DNA of 5,373 bases from Bacteroidales bacterium UBA1725. GTDB taxonomy: Bacteria > Bacteroidota > Bacteroidia > Bacteroidales > UBA932. The DNA lies in assembly GCA_002315815.1 (NCBI GenBank), contig DCIN01000039.1, positions 19,639 to 25,011 of the forward strand. The letters are read 5' to 3'. Positions 1 through 5,373 of this stretch are shown here, in pieces. The first letter of the stretch is position 1, and every line of letters starts with the position of its first letter. A program made the position numbers and the translations under genes. The notes under the pieces are model-generated. The model did not search any database. It was not told where the DNA came from and was given only the letters and a program-made list of their open reading frames with translations.

Positions 1-167
1 TGAAGCCTCAGGGTGTCGCCTTTCAAATCAACTGTTCTGTCAATAGTAAGAGAGACCGGCGATGAAACGACGGACGCAGCATATCCTGAGAATGAAATCC
101 CGGCCCAAATCAGACCCGACAACAGAATCAGCAGGCGATGACAACAGAAACGATAAATTTTCGCCAT
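1..167 (-). CDS. Exported protein, N-terminal fragment; probable parallel beta-helix surface protein
   Basis: An ATG at 167-165 opens a frame of 55 codons that runs off the left edge without a stop. The protein starts with a typical signal peptide: basic residues K3, R6 and R11, a hydrophobic core at about residues 12-25 (LLILLSGLIWAG), then a small-residue region ending GYAAS near residues 28-32, a plausible signal peptidase I site. After it comes TIDRTVDLKGDTLRL (41-55). This resembles the opening strand of secreted right-handed beta-helix proteins in Bacteroidales polysaccharide loci, where a D-x-x-G-x-T-L-x-L pattern usually precedes a stretch of the P-x-G-x-x-L-x-F-x-G-G type. That follow-on lies outside the window, so the family call is inference from a short segment. 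The gene overlaps the end of the upstream glycosyltransferase by 40 bases in another frame. No internal methionine offers a later ATG start, and the signal peptide supports this start. The function is unknown; a role in handling the polysaccharide outside the cytoplasm is possible. Confidence 0.6.
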   Translation of the reverse strand, partial: MAKIYRFCCHRLLILLSGLIWAGISFSGYAASVVSSPVSLTIDRTVDLKGDTLRL

Positions 168-1225
168 AATTCAAAAATCATTTTTTCAGAGAATCTTTCA
201 TTAACCGCCTTTGCATTCCGCCCTATCCTCTCCGCCTCCCCGATATTGTCAGCATAAAAGGACATAGCACCGGCAATGGCATCAACGTCACCACAAGGAA
301 CCAGTCTGCCACAATCTGGGGAATCAATAAGAAGAGAGGCGCCACCGGAACTGAAATCCGTTGAAATGCAGGGAAGACCTATCGACATAGCCTCCAGCAG
401 AGCATTGGGAATACCCTCAAAATCAGAGACAAGGACGAACATTGACGCAGTAGATATTGAGGCTGGCACATCTTCGGTCACACCGCATAGAATAATCTTC
501 GGGTTGGCCGAAGCCATTGAACGGATCAATTCCAGATCAGGGCCTGACCCATACAGACAGAGTTCATACTCGGGATGGGACCTGTTGAAAATATTGAAAG
601 CTTCAATCAGCAAATCCTGCCTCTTCTGCTTGATGTCCAAACGTGAAACTGTCACAACTCTTGGAGAATCACCGCCCGGAATTCTGGAAGACTGACAATT
701 CAAAGGCTTGACAGGATTCGGAATGACAACAGCCCTTCGTCTGATATCCGGCGGAAAATAATCCATTGAACGCTTTGTCTGAAAAACAAATGAGTCAGCC
801 GACCGAAAAACAAGGTCAGACAAAAAACCGGCAATTTCAGCCTTAAATCCATTGAAATTGCGATAGTAGGGATCCGACCTGTGAGAAAAAATGACTTTAG
901 TCCCTGTTCCGACAGCAGCCATCCTCAACCTTAATTGAGCAGGAGAAAGAAACGCAATAACGGCATCGGGGCGTTCTCTGCAAAGAAATTTTCGCAAAGA
1001 AACTGCTGTCCTGACAATATCAAGAACATTCCCGCCTTTTTTTTCTGAAGAAATACGCAGGCGGGTCACAGCATCATCCAGTTGCTGATAATCCTTGTCG
1101 TTGTCGCGGAAAGTCAGAAAAGTAACGAAAAAGGAAGAATCGGCCGCAAGAGAGTTCGCGAGCCAAGCCATCATCTTCTCGGCTCCTCCGTATCCTAAAT
1201 CCTGATTGAAAAGACATATTTTCAT
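128..1225 (-). CDS. GT4-family glycosyltransferase (GT-B fold)
   Basis: This 365-residue cytoplasmic, membrane-associated enzyme probably adds a sugar from a nucleotide donor to the lipid-linked repeat unit. The N-terminus MKICLFNQDLGYGGAEKM has the acceptor-domain start with the glycine-rich GGAEK loop (13-17) common in this family. The C-terminal donor domain shows IPNPV (168-172), SRLDIKQKRQDLLIEAF (194-210) with the conserved basic residues R195 and K199/K201, YGSGPD (225-230), and EGIPNALLE (270-278), the E-x7-E motif of retaining GT4 enzymes. Length is normal for the family. The frame stays open upstream to 1366, but those 47 residues overlap the polymerase gene and look unlike a glycosyltransferase. 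The ATG at 1225-1223 forms an ATGA overlap with the polymerase stop and has a weak AGGA four bases upstream. The donor and linkage cannot be read from sequence. A run of eight A on the coding strand encodes E61-K62-K63. Confidence 0.9.
   Translation of the reverse strand: MKICLFNQDLGYGGAEKMMAWLANSLAADSSFFVTFLTFRDNDKDYQQLDDAVTRLRISSEKKGGNVLDIVRTAVSLRKFLCRERPDAVIAFLSPAQLRLRMAAVGTGTKVIFSHRSDPYYRNFNGFKAEIAGFLSDLVFRSADSFVFQTKRSMDYFPPDIRRRAVVIPNPVKPLNCQSSRIPGGDSPRVVTVSRLDIKQKRQDLLIEAFNIFNRSHPEYELCLYGSGPDLELIRSMASANPKIILCGVTEDVPASISTASMFVLVSDFEGIPNALLEAMSIGLPCISTDFSSGGASLLIDSPDCGRLVPCGDVDAIAGAMSFYADNIGEAERIGRNAKAVNERFSEKMIFELWRKFIVSVVIAC
1037..1044 (-). repeat. Homopolymer A8 tract inside the GT4 gene
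   Basis: The plus strand has eight consecutive T, so the coding strand reads eight A across the codons for E61-K62-K63 of the glycosyltransferase. In this copy the frame is intact through the tract. Slippage by one base would truncate the enzyme before its donor-binding domain. Only the run itself is seen; variability is not shown. Confidence 0.5.
1222..1225 (-). other. ATGA stop/start overlap (wzy to GT4)
   Basis: The polymerase stop TGA (1224-1222) and the glycosyltransferase start ATG (1225-1223) share bases. This four-base overlap usually indicates translational coupling by terminating and re-initiating ribosomes. It fixes the glycosyltransferase start over the upstream in-frame alternative at 1366. 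Confidence 0.8.
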
Positions 1226-2406
1226 ATTGTCCTGATGCGGTTGATGCAGTAGCCCAAAAAAAGAAAGAAAAACGGTTTCCGCAGATACGAGTCCGAGATA
1301 AAAAGAGACAGGAAACCAGTAACAAAAAGAATGAAGAAGAACGCTCTGGAGCAGCTGTCGTCGCATTTCCGGAAGGCCTTGTACATTATAATCACAAGAG
1401 CGGTAATCAAAAGACTGCCCAACGGAACACCGAACTGAATCAGGATTTCCGTCAGAATATTGTGCGGATAAGGATTGTTGAGATAGCGGAGCAATAACCT
1501 GTCACCACAAATACCATAACCAAAAAAACCTGACACTCTGATTTTCTCCATTATGAAAACATACAGTTCCGACCTTCCGTTGTCATCAAGGAAATCCGAA
1601 TCGACCAGCATCATAAGTGCTCTGGTATTCAGGCCGAGGGTGTCAAGTATATTGATTAGACCGTTCACAATCTGATTCCAGAAAAGCAATCCGATAGCGA
1701 GAACAATCAGACAGACAACTGTCAAACGCAACTTATTGATATTTCTGCTGCAAAACAACAGATAGAATGCAATAAACATACAGACAAGCGCAAGCGACCC
1801 TCTGTTACCTGTACCAAGCAGTATCAAGACACCGACCAGAAGTGTCAGCAGTTTATAAAGACGGAAATCCCGGAGCGTGGCATATAGGATGAGGAGAACG
1901 TGAGGCAGATAGGCGTACGCCATCCCCATCCTTTCTCCTGTTGTTTCAACATCCGAAGAAGGAATAGTGAAGAAGAAGAAATAGAATGCACCAATCAGGA
2001 TATAGGCAGTGGATACATATTCAAGAACTTTGAGAGATTGCCGGGTGTCAATTATCAAGCCTATGAAATACATAGGCAAGGCACTGAAGAACACAATGGG
2101 GAAATGTTCTGAAAGAGCTTCGTCATTTTCTGGAAATAGCAGAAACTGAGACAGATAGACAGCGAGACAGAGTACAAAAAAGATAATGTCTCCTTTACGG
2201 ATTTTCCTCGAAACACCGGGAAGACACACAAAAATGGACACTATGATGACTGCCGGAATAAAGATGGCGGAAAAGAGGTTCAGCAATGGCAGACGCATTA
2301 CGACGGCCTTTACATAACCAATAAGATCCACACCCCATATCAAAGCCGCCAGATATATTCTCTGGTATTCCGTCTTGGAATATTGTACGGCCAATTCGCT
2401 CTGCAT
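1222..2406 (-). CDS. wzy: O-antigen polymerase-like integral membrane protein (Wzy/WaaL superfamily)
   Basis: This 394-residue inner-membrane protein has about 11-12 predicted hydrophobic spans, roughly at 15-36, 41-62, 71-91, 104-121, 128-150, 161-178, 183-199, 203-220, 227-245, 326-345, 355-370 and 376-391. A long hydrophilic loop (about 246-325) lies between spans 9 and 10. It holds an RSELY segment (R278) and YPHNILTEILIQFG (313-326); a loop arginine and a PHN histidine are typical of the O-antigen polymerase/ligase family. GNRGS (200-204) is another recurrent motif there. The family joins undecaprenyl-linked oligosaccharide units, or transfers glycan to an acceptor, at the periplasmic face. 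Placement among sugar-nucleotide and glycosyltransferase genes favours a Wzy polymerase over a ligase, but sequence alone does not separate them. The start at 2406 is 22 bases after the preceding stop, with no obvious Shine-Dalgarno. Per-strain divergence of Wzy proteins is normal, so weak similarity to any named one would be expected. Confidence 0.85.
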   Translation of the reverse strand: MQSELAVQYSKTEYQRIYLAALIWGVDLIGYVKAVVMRLPLLNLFSAIFIPAVIIVSIFVCLPGVSRKIRKGDIIFFVLCLAVYLSQFLLFPENDEALSEHFPIVFFSALPMYFIGLIIDTRQSLKVLEYVSTAYILIGAFYFFFFTIPSSDVETTGERMGMAYAYLPHVLLILYATLRDFRLYKLLTLLVGVLILLGTGNRGSLALVCMFIAFYLLFCSRNINKLRLTVVCLIVLAIGLLFWNQIVNGLINILDTLGLNTRALMMLVDSDFLDDNGRSELYVFIMEKIRVSGFFGYGICGDRLLLRYLNNPYPHNILTEILIQFGVPLGSLLITALVIIMYKAFRKCDDSCSRAFFFILFVTGFLSLFISDSYLRKPFFFLFLGYCINRIRTI

Positions 2407-2428
2407 CAGTTTACTGTATAGTTGACAA

Positions 2429-3475
2429 TTATTGTTCTTTGCGGGTAAAGAACCTTTTTTTCAAGGAAAGCAGCATCCTGGAAACGGCCGCCAGTAATTC
2501 TCTAGGGCCAAGACCATAATACTGAGAGCGTTTCTTCTCAAGAACATTGGTGAATGAAAGACATCTCTTCTGCTCTTCGGAAACAGCTTCCGGTTCAATT
2601 CCCTGCCATACTGACAGAATCCAAGCAGCATAAGCTGCAGGATTGTTACTTTCAAAGAAATCCAACCTTCTCAAATGTTTGCCAAGAATCTCATCCAACT
2701 GACGAAAGAAAGTCTGTTTGTCATCGAAAGTGAAATCCAGGTCCGGAATGGATTTATGGAAGCCGTCATAAGTCACACACAACGGCACATCCATAGCATA
2801 AGCATCATAGGAGCCCATAGCACCGCCGTCCATTCCCATATAGATGTAGTAATTGAGCGAAGACAGTTTCTCTTGCTGGAATCTGTATTCGTATGGCATA
2901 CGGCGTGAGATATTATGCCACTCAAAAGAACAGTCAAGAGCTTCCAGCTTAGGTGTTATCTTTCCCCAACCGGCTCCGACAAACACCCAATCAATGAATC
3001 TTGCATTCGGATTCAGCGTGCAATATTCCACCACCCAGTCCTCGTTCTTGACATTATAATAATCATAACAAGCGCTGAAGATGCCAACTGTAAGCGGCTT
3101 GACATAGGGATTCCGTATCGGAAGCGTACGCCCGTAAACTTTTGATGGATTGAATCCGAGTTCTATCAGGAACTCAGCATCCTCGGGTGACATACACACA
3201 TAGGAATCGAACTTGCCCTTCAGCCGTTCAAGATCCAATTCATACAGAACATTGACAGAATGAGTATAGTAAACAGAATTGTGCTTCGCGGAAGGAACAG
3301 GCTCGGCACGGTGGTAGTTCAGATGATAAACTATTTCCTCACCGTCATAGTCTTCAAGTTGTCCGAAGCGGCAGGAATAACCCAACTTTTCGAGACAGGC
3401 CGCCATATCTGAAGCCATCTTGCCGATAATCCAGCTCCCGTCATAATTGTATTCAGCAATAAAAATCCTTTCCAT
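2429..3475 (-). CDS. Divergent glycosyltransferase, probably GT-B fold
   Basis: This is a 348-residue soluble protein with no signal peptide or membrane span. It opens with MERIFIAEYNYDGSW, a beta-strand followed by polar residues, with no glycine-rich GGxE loop like that of the neighbouring GT4 enzyme. The N-terminal half contains HLNYHRAEP (51-59) and YYTHSVN (69-75). The second half begins near KPLTVGIFSACY (126-137), as in the donor domain of GT-B enzymes, and has YIYMGMDGGAMGSYDAYAMD (210-229), a glycine-rich DGG segment where such enzymes often bind the donor. The C-terminus is basic (LKKRFFTRKEQ), which could favour membrane association. The position between per and wzy also argues for a glycosyltransferase. 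The frame is open to 3499, but ATG 3475-3473 overlaps the per stop as TGATG and starts directly on the first beta-strand, so I chose it. Donor and acceptor are unknown; a polysaccharide-modifying transferase or a non-catalytic relative remains possible. Confidence 0.65.
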   Translation of the reverse strand: MERIFIAEYNYDGSWIIGKMASDMAACLEKLGYSCRFGQLEDYDGEEIVYHLNYHRAEPVPSAKHNSVYYTHSVNVLYELDLERLKGKFDSYVCMSPEDAEFLIELGFNPSKVYGRTLPIRNPYVKPLTVGIFSACYDYYNVKNEDWVVEYCTLNPNARFIDWVFVGAGWGKITPKLEALDCSFEWHNISRRMPYEYRFQQEKLSSLNYYIYMGMDGGAMGSYDAYAMDVPLCVTYDGFHKSIPDLDFTFDDKQTFFRQLDEILGKHLRRLDFFESNNPAAYAAWILSVWQGIEPEAVSEEQKRCLSFTNVLEKKRSQYYGLGPRELLAAVSRMLLSLKKRFFTRKEQ

Positions 3476-3477
3476 CA
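3473..3477 (-). other. TGATG stop/start overlap (per to glycosyltransferase)
   Basis: The aminotransferase stop TGA (3477-3475) and the next ATG (3475-3473) share one base. No Shine-Dalgarno is visible upstream, so re-initiation after the stop is the likely way the downstream gene is translated. Confidence 0.75.
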
Positions 3478-4593
3478 GAATGTCTTTATTACATTGCATA
3501 TATACTCTATCTGTTTCTCTGACAGGCCGCTGCCGGAAGGAAGATAGAATCCGTTACCCGTCAGATAGTCGCAGACAGGATAATCACCACTGCAATCACA
3601 ACCGAAGTCCTTGAGGGATTTCTGCCTATGCATTCCAGTGAACAGAAGCCTCGTATCAATGCCATTCTCTTTAAGATGAGCCACAAGTTCATCCTTGCTG
3701 TGCCCGTATTCGCCGGCCGAAACCACAACAGTGTTCATCCAGGAAACATCCAGACAATCTTCAGACGGCAGAGACTGAAATGAAATACCGGGACAACCGT
3801 CAAGCCATTTACGATACAGACTATGATTCCGTATCCGCATTTCCCGGTATTCGTCCGCTTTTTCGACCTGAGCAAGACCTATGGCAGCAACAAGATTACT
3901 CATACGATAATTGAACCCGATATTTTCGTGACAATAATTTCTGGGGCCATCCAACGGAAAGCATACGTTTTTGAAATAGCGAGCCTTATCATATAGCTTT
4001 CTGTCATTAGTCACCACCATACCACCTTCACCTGTAGTAATGTTCTTGTTCGCGAAGAAACTGAATGCAGCCACATCTGAACAAGAACCTGATTTATTTC
4101 CGTGATATTCAGCACCGTGAGCTTCTGCAGCATCTTCGATGACATAAAGGCCATACTTGTCTGCAAGTTTGCGGATGGCATCCATATCACACATTTTGCC
4201 AAAGATATGAACCGGCATTATGGCTTTGGTCTTCGGAGTAATCTTCTCCTCAATCCTTTGCACATCAATATTCCACGTATCCTTGTCAGCATCGACAAAA
4301 ACAGGACGCGCACCCGTATAACATACGGCAAAAGCGGACGCAATCATCGTAAAGTCAGGAACAATCACCTCGTCCCCTTCACCTATTCCAAGAGCAAGAA
4401 GGCAGAGATGGAGTGCAATGGTGCCATTGCACACTGCAACCCCGAATTCACATCCGCAATAAGCAGCGAAACGTTTCTCGAATTCCGCCACGTATTTTCC
4501 TGATGATGATATCCATCCGGTGGATACAGCATCTGTTACATACTTCAATTCGTTACCCGCGAGCAAAGGTTCGCAAACCGGTATGAAGTCCAT
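3475..4593 (-). CDS. per: GDP-perosamine synthase-like PLP-dependent aminotransferase (DegT/DnrJ/EryC1)
   Basis: This 372-residue cytoplasmic enzyme belongs to the sugar aminotransferase family, at its usual length. It starts with FIPVCEPLLAGNELKYV (3-19) and GWISSSGKYV (26-35), as in GDP-perosamine synthases. CNGTIALHL (55-63) is in the cofactor-phosphate region, EDAAEAHGAEY (153-163) carries the aspartate that contacts the PLP ring nitrogen, and SFFANKNITTGEGG (178-191) carries K183, the expected Schiff-base lysine. A lysine there argues against the related ColD dehydrase, which has histidine. FNYRMSNLVAAIGLAQ (227-242) is the usual family segment. The expected reaction moves an amino group from glutamate to GDP-4-keto-6-deoxy-mannose to give GDP-perosamine. 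Substrate assignment leans on gmd two genes upstream; a dTDP- or UDP-sugar aminotransferase is a less likely alternative. The ATG is 13 bases after the cupin stop, and the stop overlaps the next gene by one base. The protein is cysteine-rich, with 16 by my count. Confidence 0.85.
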   Translation of the reverse strand: MDFIPVCEPLLAGNELKYVTDAVSTGWISSSGKYVAEFEKRFAAYCGCEFGVAVCNGTIALHLCLLALGIGEGDEVIVPDFTMIASAFAVCYTGARPVFVDADKDTWNIDVQRIEEKITPKTKAIMPVHIFGKMCDMDAIRKLADKYGLYVIEDAAEAHGAEYHGNKSGSCSDVAAFSFFANKNITTGEGGMVVTNDRKLYDKARYFKNVCFPLDGPRNYCHENIGFNYRMSNLVAAIGLAQVEKADEYREMRIRNHSLYRKWLDGCPGISFQSLPSEDCLDVSWMNTVVVSAGEYGHSKDELVAHLKENGIDTRLLFTGMHRQKSLKDFGCDCSGDYPVCDYLTGNGFYLPSGSGLSEKQIEYICNVIKTF

Positions 4594-4606
4594 ATCGTTT
4601 TCTCAA

Positions 4607-5044
4607 TTATTTGATTATCAATCTCTCATCATTAACAGGAACAAAGCGGACCTTGTCCAGGGCACCTGCGTAAGGTCCTTGTTTGATTTCCACTATCTCT
4701 GACGGCTCCATCATTGTGAAGCCGTGGCCGCCGGCTGCAAGAAGTATTATGTCCCCCTTGCCGATGACTCTGCTCTCAAGATAGTCTTTTGAAGCTGAAT
4801 AGAAATCCACTCTGACCTTCCCGCTCCTGACAACAAGAGTCTCCTGCGTATATTCAACATTCCGAGGCACTTTGTTATGAACGTGAGGCTCAATAACATA
4901 GCCCTCCGGTCTGTTCATATAACCAATCTGATGCGGAAAATCATCAGGGGTGATGAAAACAATCCCATCAGAATGATATTCAGCACGAATAATAATGCTC
5001 AAGAGTTCTCTCCCGTGATATATTTTTTCTATTCCGTCCATCAT
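4607..5044 (-). CDS. Single-domain cupin protein of unknown function
   Basis: This small 145-residue soluble protein has one cupin beta-barrel. The first cupin motif is seen in EPHVHN (52-57), with H54 and H56 as metal ligands and E68 (TQETL) or E64 as the third ligand, followed by RSGKVRV (73-79). The second is GDIILLAAGGHGF (97-109), with H107 as the last ligand. IKQGPYAGALDKVRF (120-134) follows, a tail I associate with a cupin type often found in O-antigen and capsule clusters. It does not look like the FdtA-type 3,4-ketoisomerase cupins, nor like the RmlC epimerases, which are longer. It sits between gmd and per, starting one base inside the gmd stop. This points to a role with the GDP-4-keto-sugar or its product, but the reaction is unknown and it might be a binding or regulatory protein. 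A second ATG lies at 5041-5039; the first is used here because it overlaps the gmd stop. Confidence 0.8.
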   Translation of the reverse strand: MMDGIEKIYHGRELLSIIIRAEYHSDGIVFITPDDFPHQIGYMNRPEGYVIEPHVHNKVPRNVEYTQETLVVRSGKVRVDFYSASKDYLESRVIGKGDIILLAAGGHGFTMMEPSEIVEIKQGPYAGALDKVRFVPVNDERLIIK

Positions 5045-5046
5045 CA
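5042..5046 (-). other. TGATG stop/start overlap (gmd to cupin)
   Basis: The gmd stop TGA (5046-5044) shares one base with the cupin ATG (5044-5042), and another ATG follows immediately. This tight junction suggests coupled translation and a shared transcript for gmd and the cupin. Confidence 0.75.
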
Positions 5047-5373
5047 GTGCGACTTGACATATTCCAGATCGTGCTTGACCATAAGAGAGACAAGTGTTTC
5101 AAAAGATGTTTTCCTCGGATTCCAACCAAGCAAATTTTTTGCTTTCGAAGGGTCACCCAGCAATTGATCAACCTCAGATGGTCTGAAGAATTTCGGGTCA
5201 ACGGAAACGAGAGTCTTTCCGATAAGCCTGTCGGGGCCACTGACACAAACACCTTTTTCGTCAACACCTTTGCCCCGCCACTCGATTCCTACACCGGCAT
5301 CGGCAAAAGCCAGAGAAACAAATTCCCTCACCGTATGATATTCACCCGTGGCAATCACAAAATCTTCCGGGGT
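5044..5373 (-). CDS. gmd: GDP-mannose 4,6-dehydratase, C-terminal fragment
   Basis: The frame is open to the right edge, leaving 109 residues of an enzyme that is usually about 350-370 long, so roughly the first 250 residues, including the NADP-binding Rossmann domain and the catalytic Tyr-x-x-x-Lys, lie outside. The fragment begins TPEDFVIATGEYHTVREFV, a near-signature segment of this family. It continues with WRGKGVDEKG, then VDPKFFRPSEVDQLLGDPSK, the conserved FRP-x-E-V-D-x-L-x-G-D block of the nucleotide-sugar-binding C-terminal domain, and LGWNPRKTSFETLV near the end. Gmd converts GDP-D-mannose to GDP-4-keto-6-deoxy-D-mannose, the common precursor of GDP-fucose, GDP-rhamnose, GDP-colitose and GDP-perosamine. 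Here the downstream aminotransferase points to perosamine. The GTG at 5358 is an internal valine codon, not a start. Nothing in the visible part suggests decay. Confidence 0.95.
   Translation of the reverse strand, partial: TPEDFVIATGEYHTVREFVSLAFADAGVGIEWRGKGVDEKGVCVSGPDRLIGKTLVSVDPKFFRPSEVDQLLGDPSKAKNLLGWNPRKTSFETLVSLMVKHDLEYVKSH

Noticed and set aside
173..185. AT-only inverted repeat AAAAAT-C-ATTTTT just upstream of the exported protein start
   Set aside because: It is short, contains no G-C pairs and lies in coding sequence of the glycosyltransferase. It is too weak for a terminator and is better read as an AT-rich leader context.
276..695. A 139-codon plus-strand open frame opposite the GT4 gene
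   Set aside because: It lies entirely antisense to well-supported glycosyltransferase motifs, its product is low-complexity and polar with no recognisable domain, and no neighbouring gene reads in this direction.
1226..1366. N-terminal extension of 47 residues on the GT4 gene (start at 1366)
   Set aside because: It is fully covered by the C-terminal coding region of the polymerase, and the GT4 fold begins exactly at MKICLFN, which has the ATGA junction.
4413..4432. A 20-base inverted repeat, GTGCAATGG and CCATTGCAC around a two-base centre
   Set aside because: It lies inside the codons for the conserved CNGTIALHL segment of the aminotransferase, so protein coding explains it. No second copy or operator context was seen, and it is too deep inside a gene to act as a terminator.
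4102..4503. A 133-codon plus-strand open frame opposite the aminotransferase
   Set aside because: It is antisense to conserved aminotransferase motifs including the cofactor-binding region; its openness is explained by the codon pattern of the real gene.
4980..5267. Minus-strand 95-codon open frame overlapping the gmd and cupin junction
   Set aside because: It is an alternative frame of gmd and the cupin, both of which have strong family motifs; its product has no recognisable features.

Overview
The window is a single-strand stretch of a surface-polysaccharide (O-antigen or capsule) biosynthesis locus. All seven genes, two of them cut by the window edges, read leftward on the minus strand and are packed end to end. 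No rRNA, tRNA, CRISPR array, insertion sequence, promoter or terminator is visible, and no gap between genes exceeds about 22 bases. Base composition looks moderate (not counted). Most start codons lack a clear Shine-Dalgarno sequence. The leftmost gene looks like the secreted parallel beta-helix proteins found in Bacteroidales polysaccharide loci. Together these hint at a gut-type Bacteroidota, but only as an inference.

In transcription order (right to left) the layout is: the C-terminal 109 residues of GDP-mannose 4,6-dehydratase (gmd, cut by the right edge); a 145-residue cupin of unknown function; a 372-residue PLP-dependent DegT/DnrJ/EryC1 aminotransferase most like GDP-perosamine synthase (per); a 348-residue divergent, probably GT-B, glycosyltransferase; a 394-residue multi-spanning O-antigen polymerase-like protein (wzy); a 365-residue GT4-family glycosyltransferase; and the first 55 residues of an exported protein, probably a beta-helix protein, cut by the left edge.

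The genes fit one pathway. Gmd makes GDP-4-keto-6-deoxy-mannose, and the aminotransferase would convert it to GDP-perosamine (GDP-4-amino-4,6-dideoxy-mannose). The two glycosyltransferases would build the lipid-linked repeat unit, and the Wzy-like protein would polymerise it outside the inner membrane. The cupin between gmd and per is the least explained part and may be an unrecognised sugar-nucleotide step. Junctions are very tight: TGATG at gmd/cupin and per/GT, ATGA at wzy/GT4, and a 40-base overlap at GT4/beta-helix. This suggests one long transcript with translational coupling.

Nothing here is clearly a new defence or mobile system. The more interesting points are the cupin, the divergent glycosyltransferase and the overlapping secreted protein.
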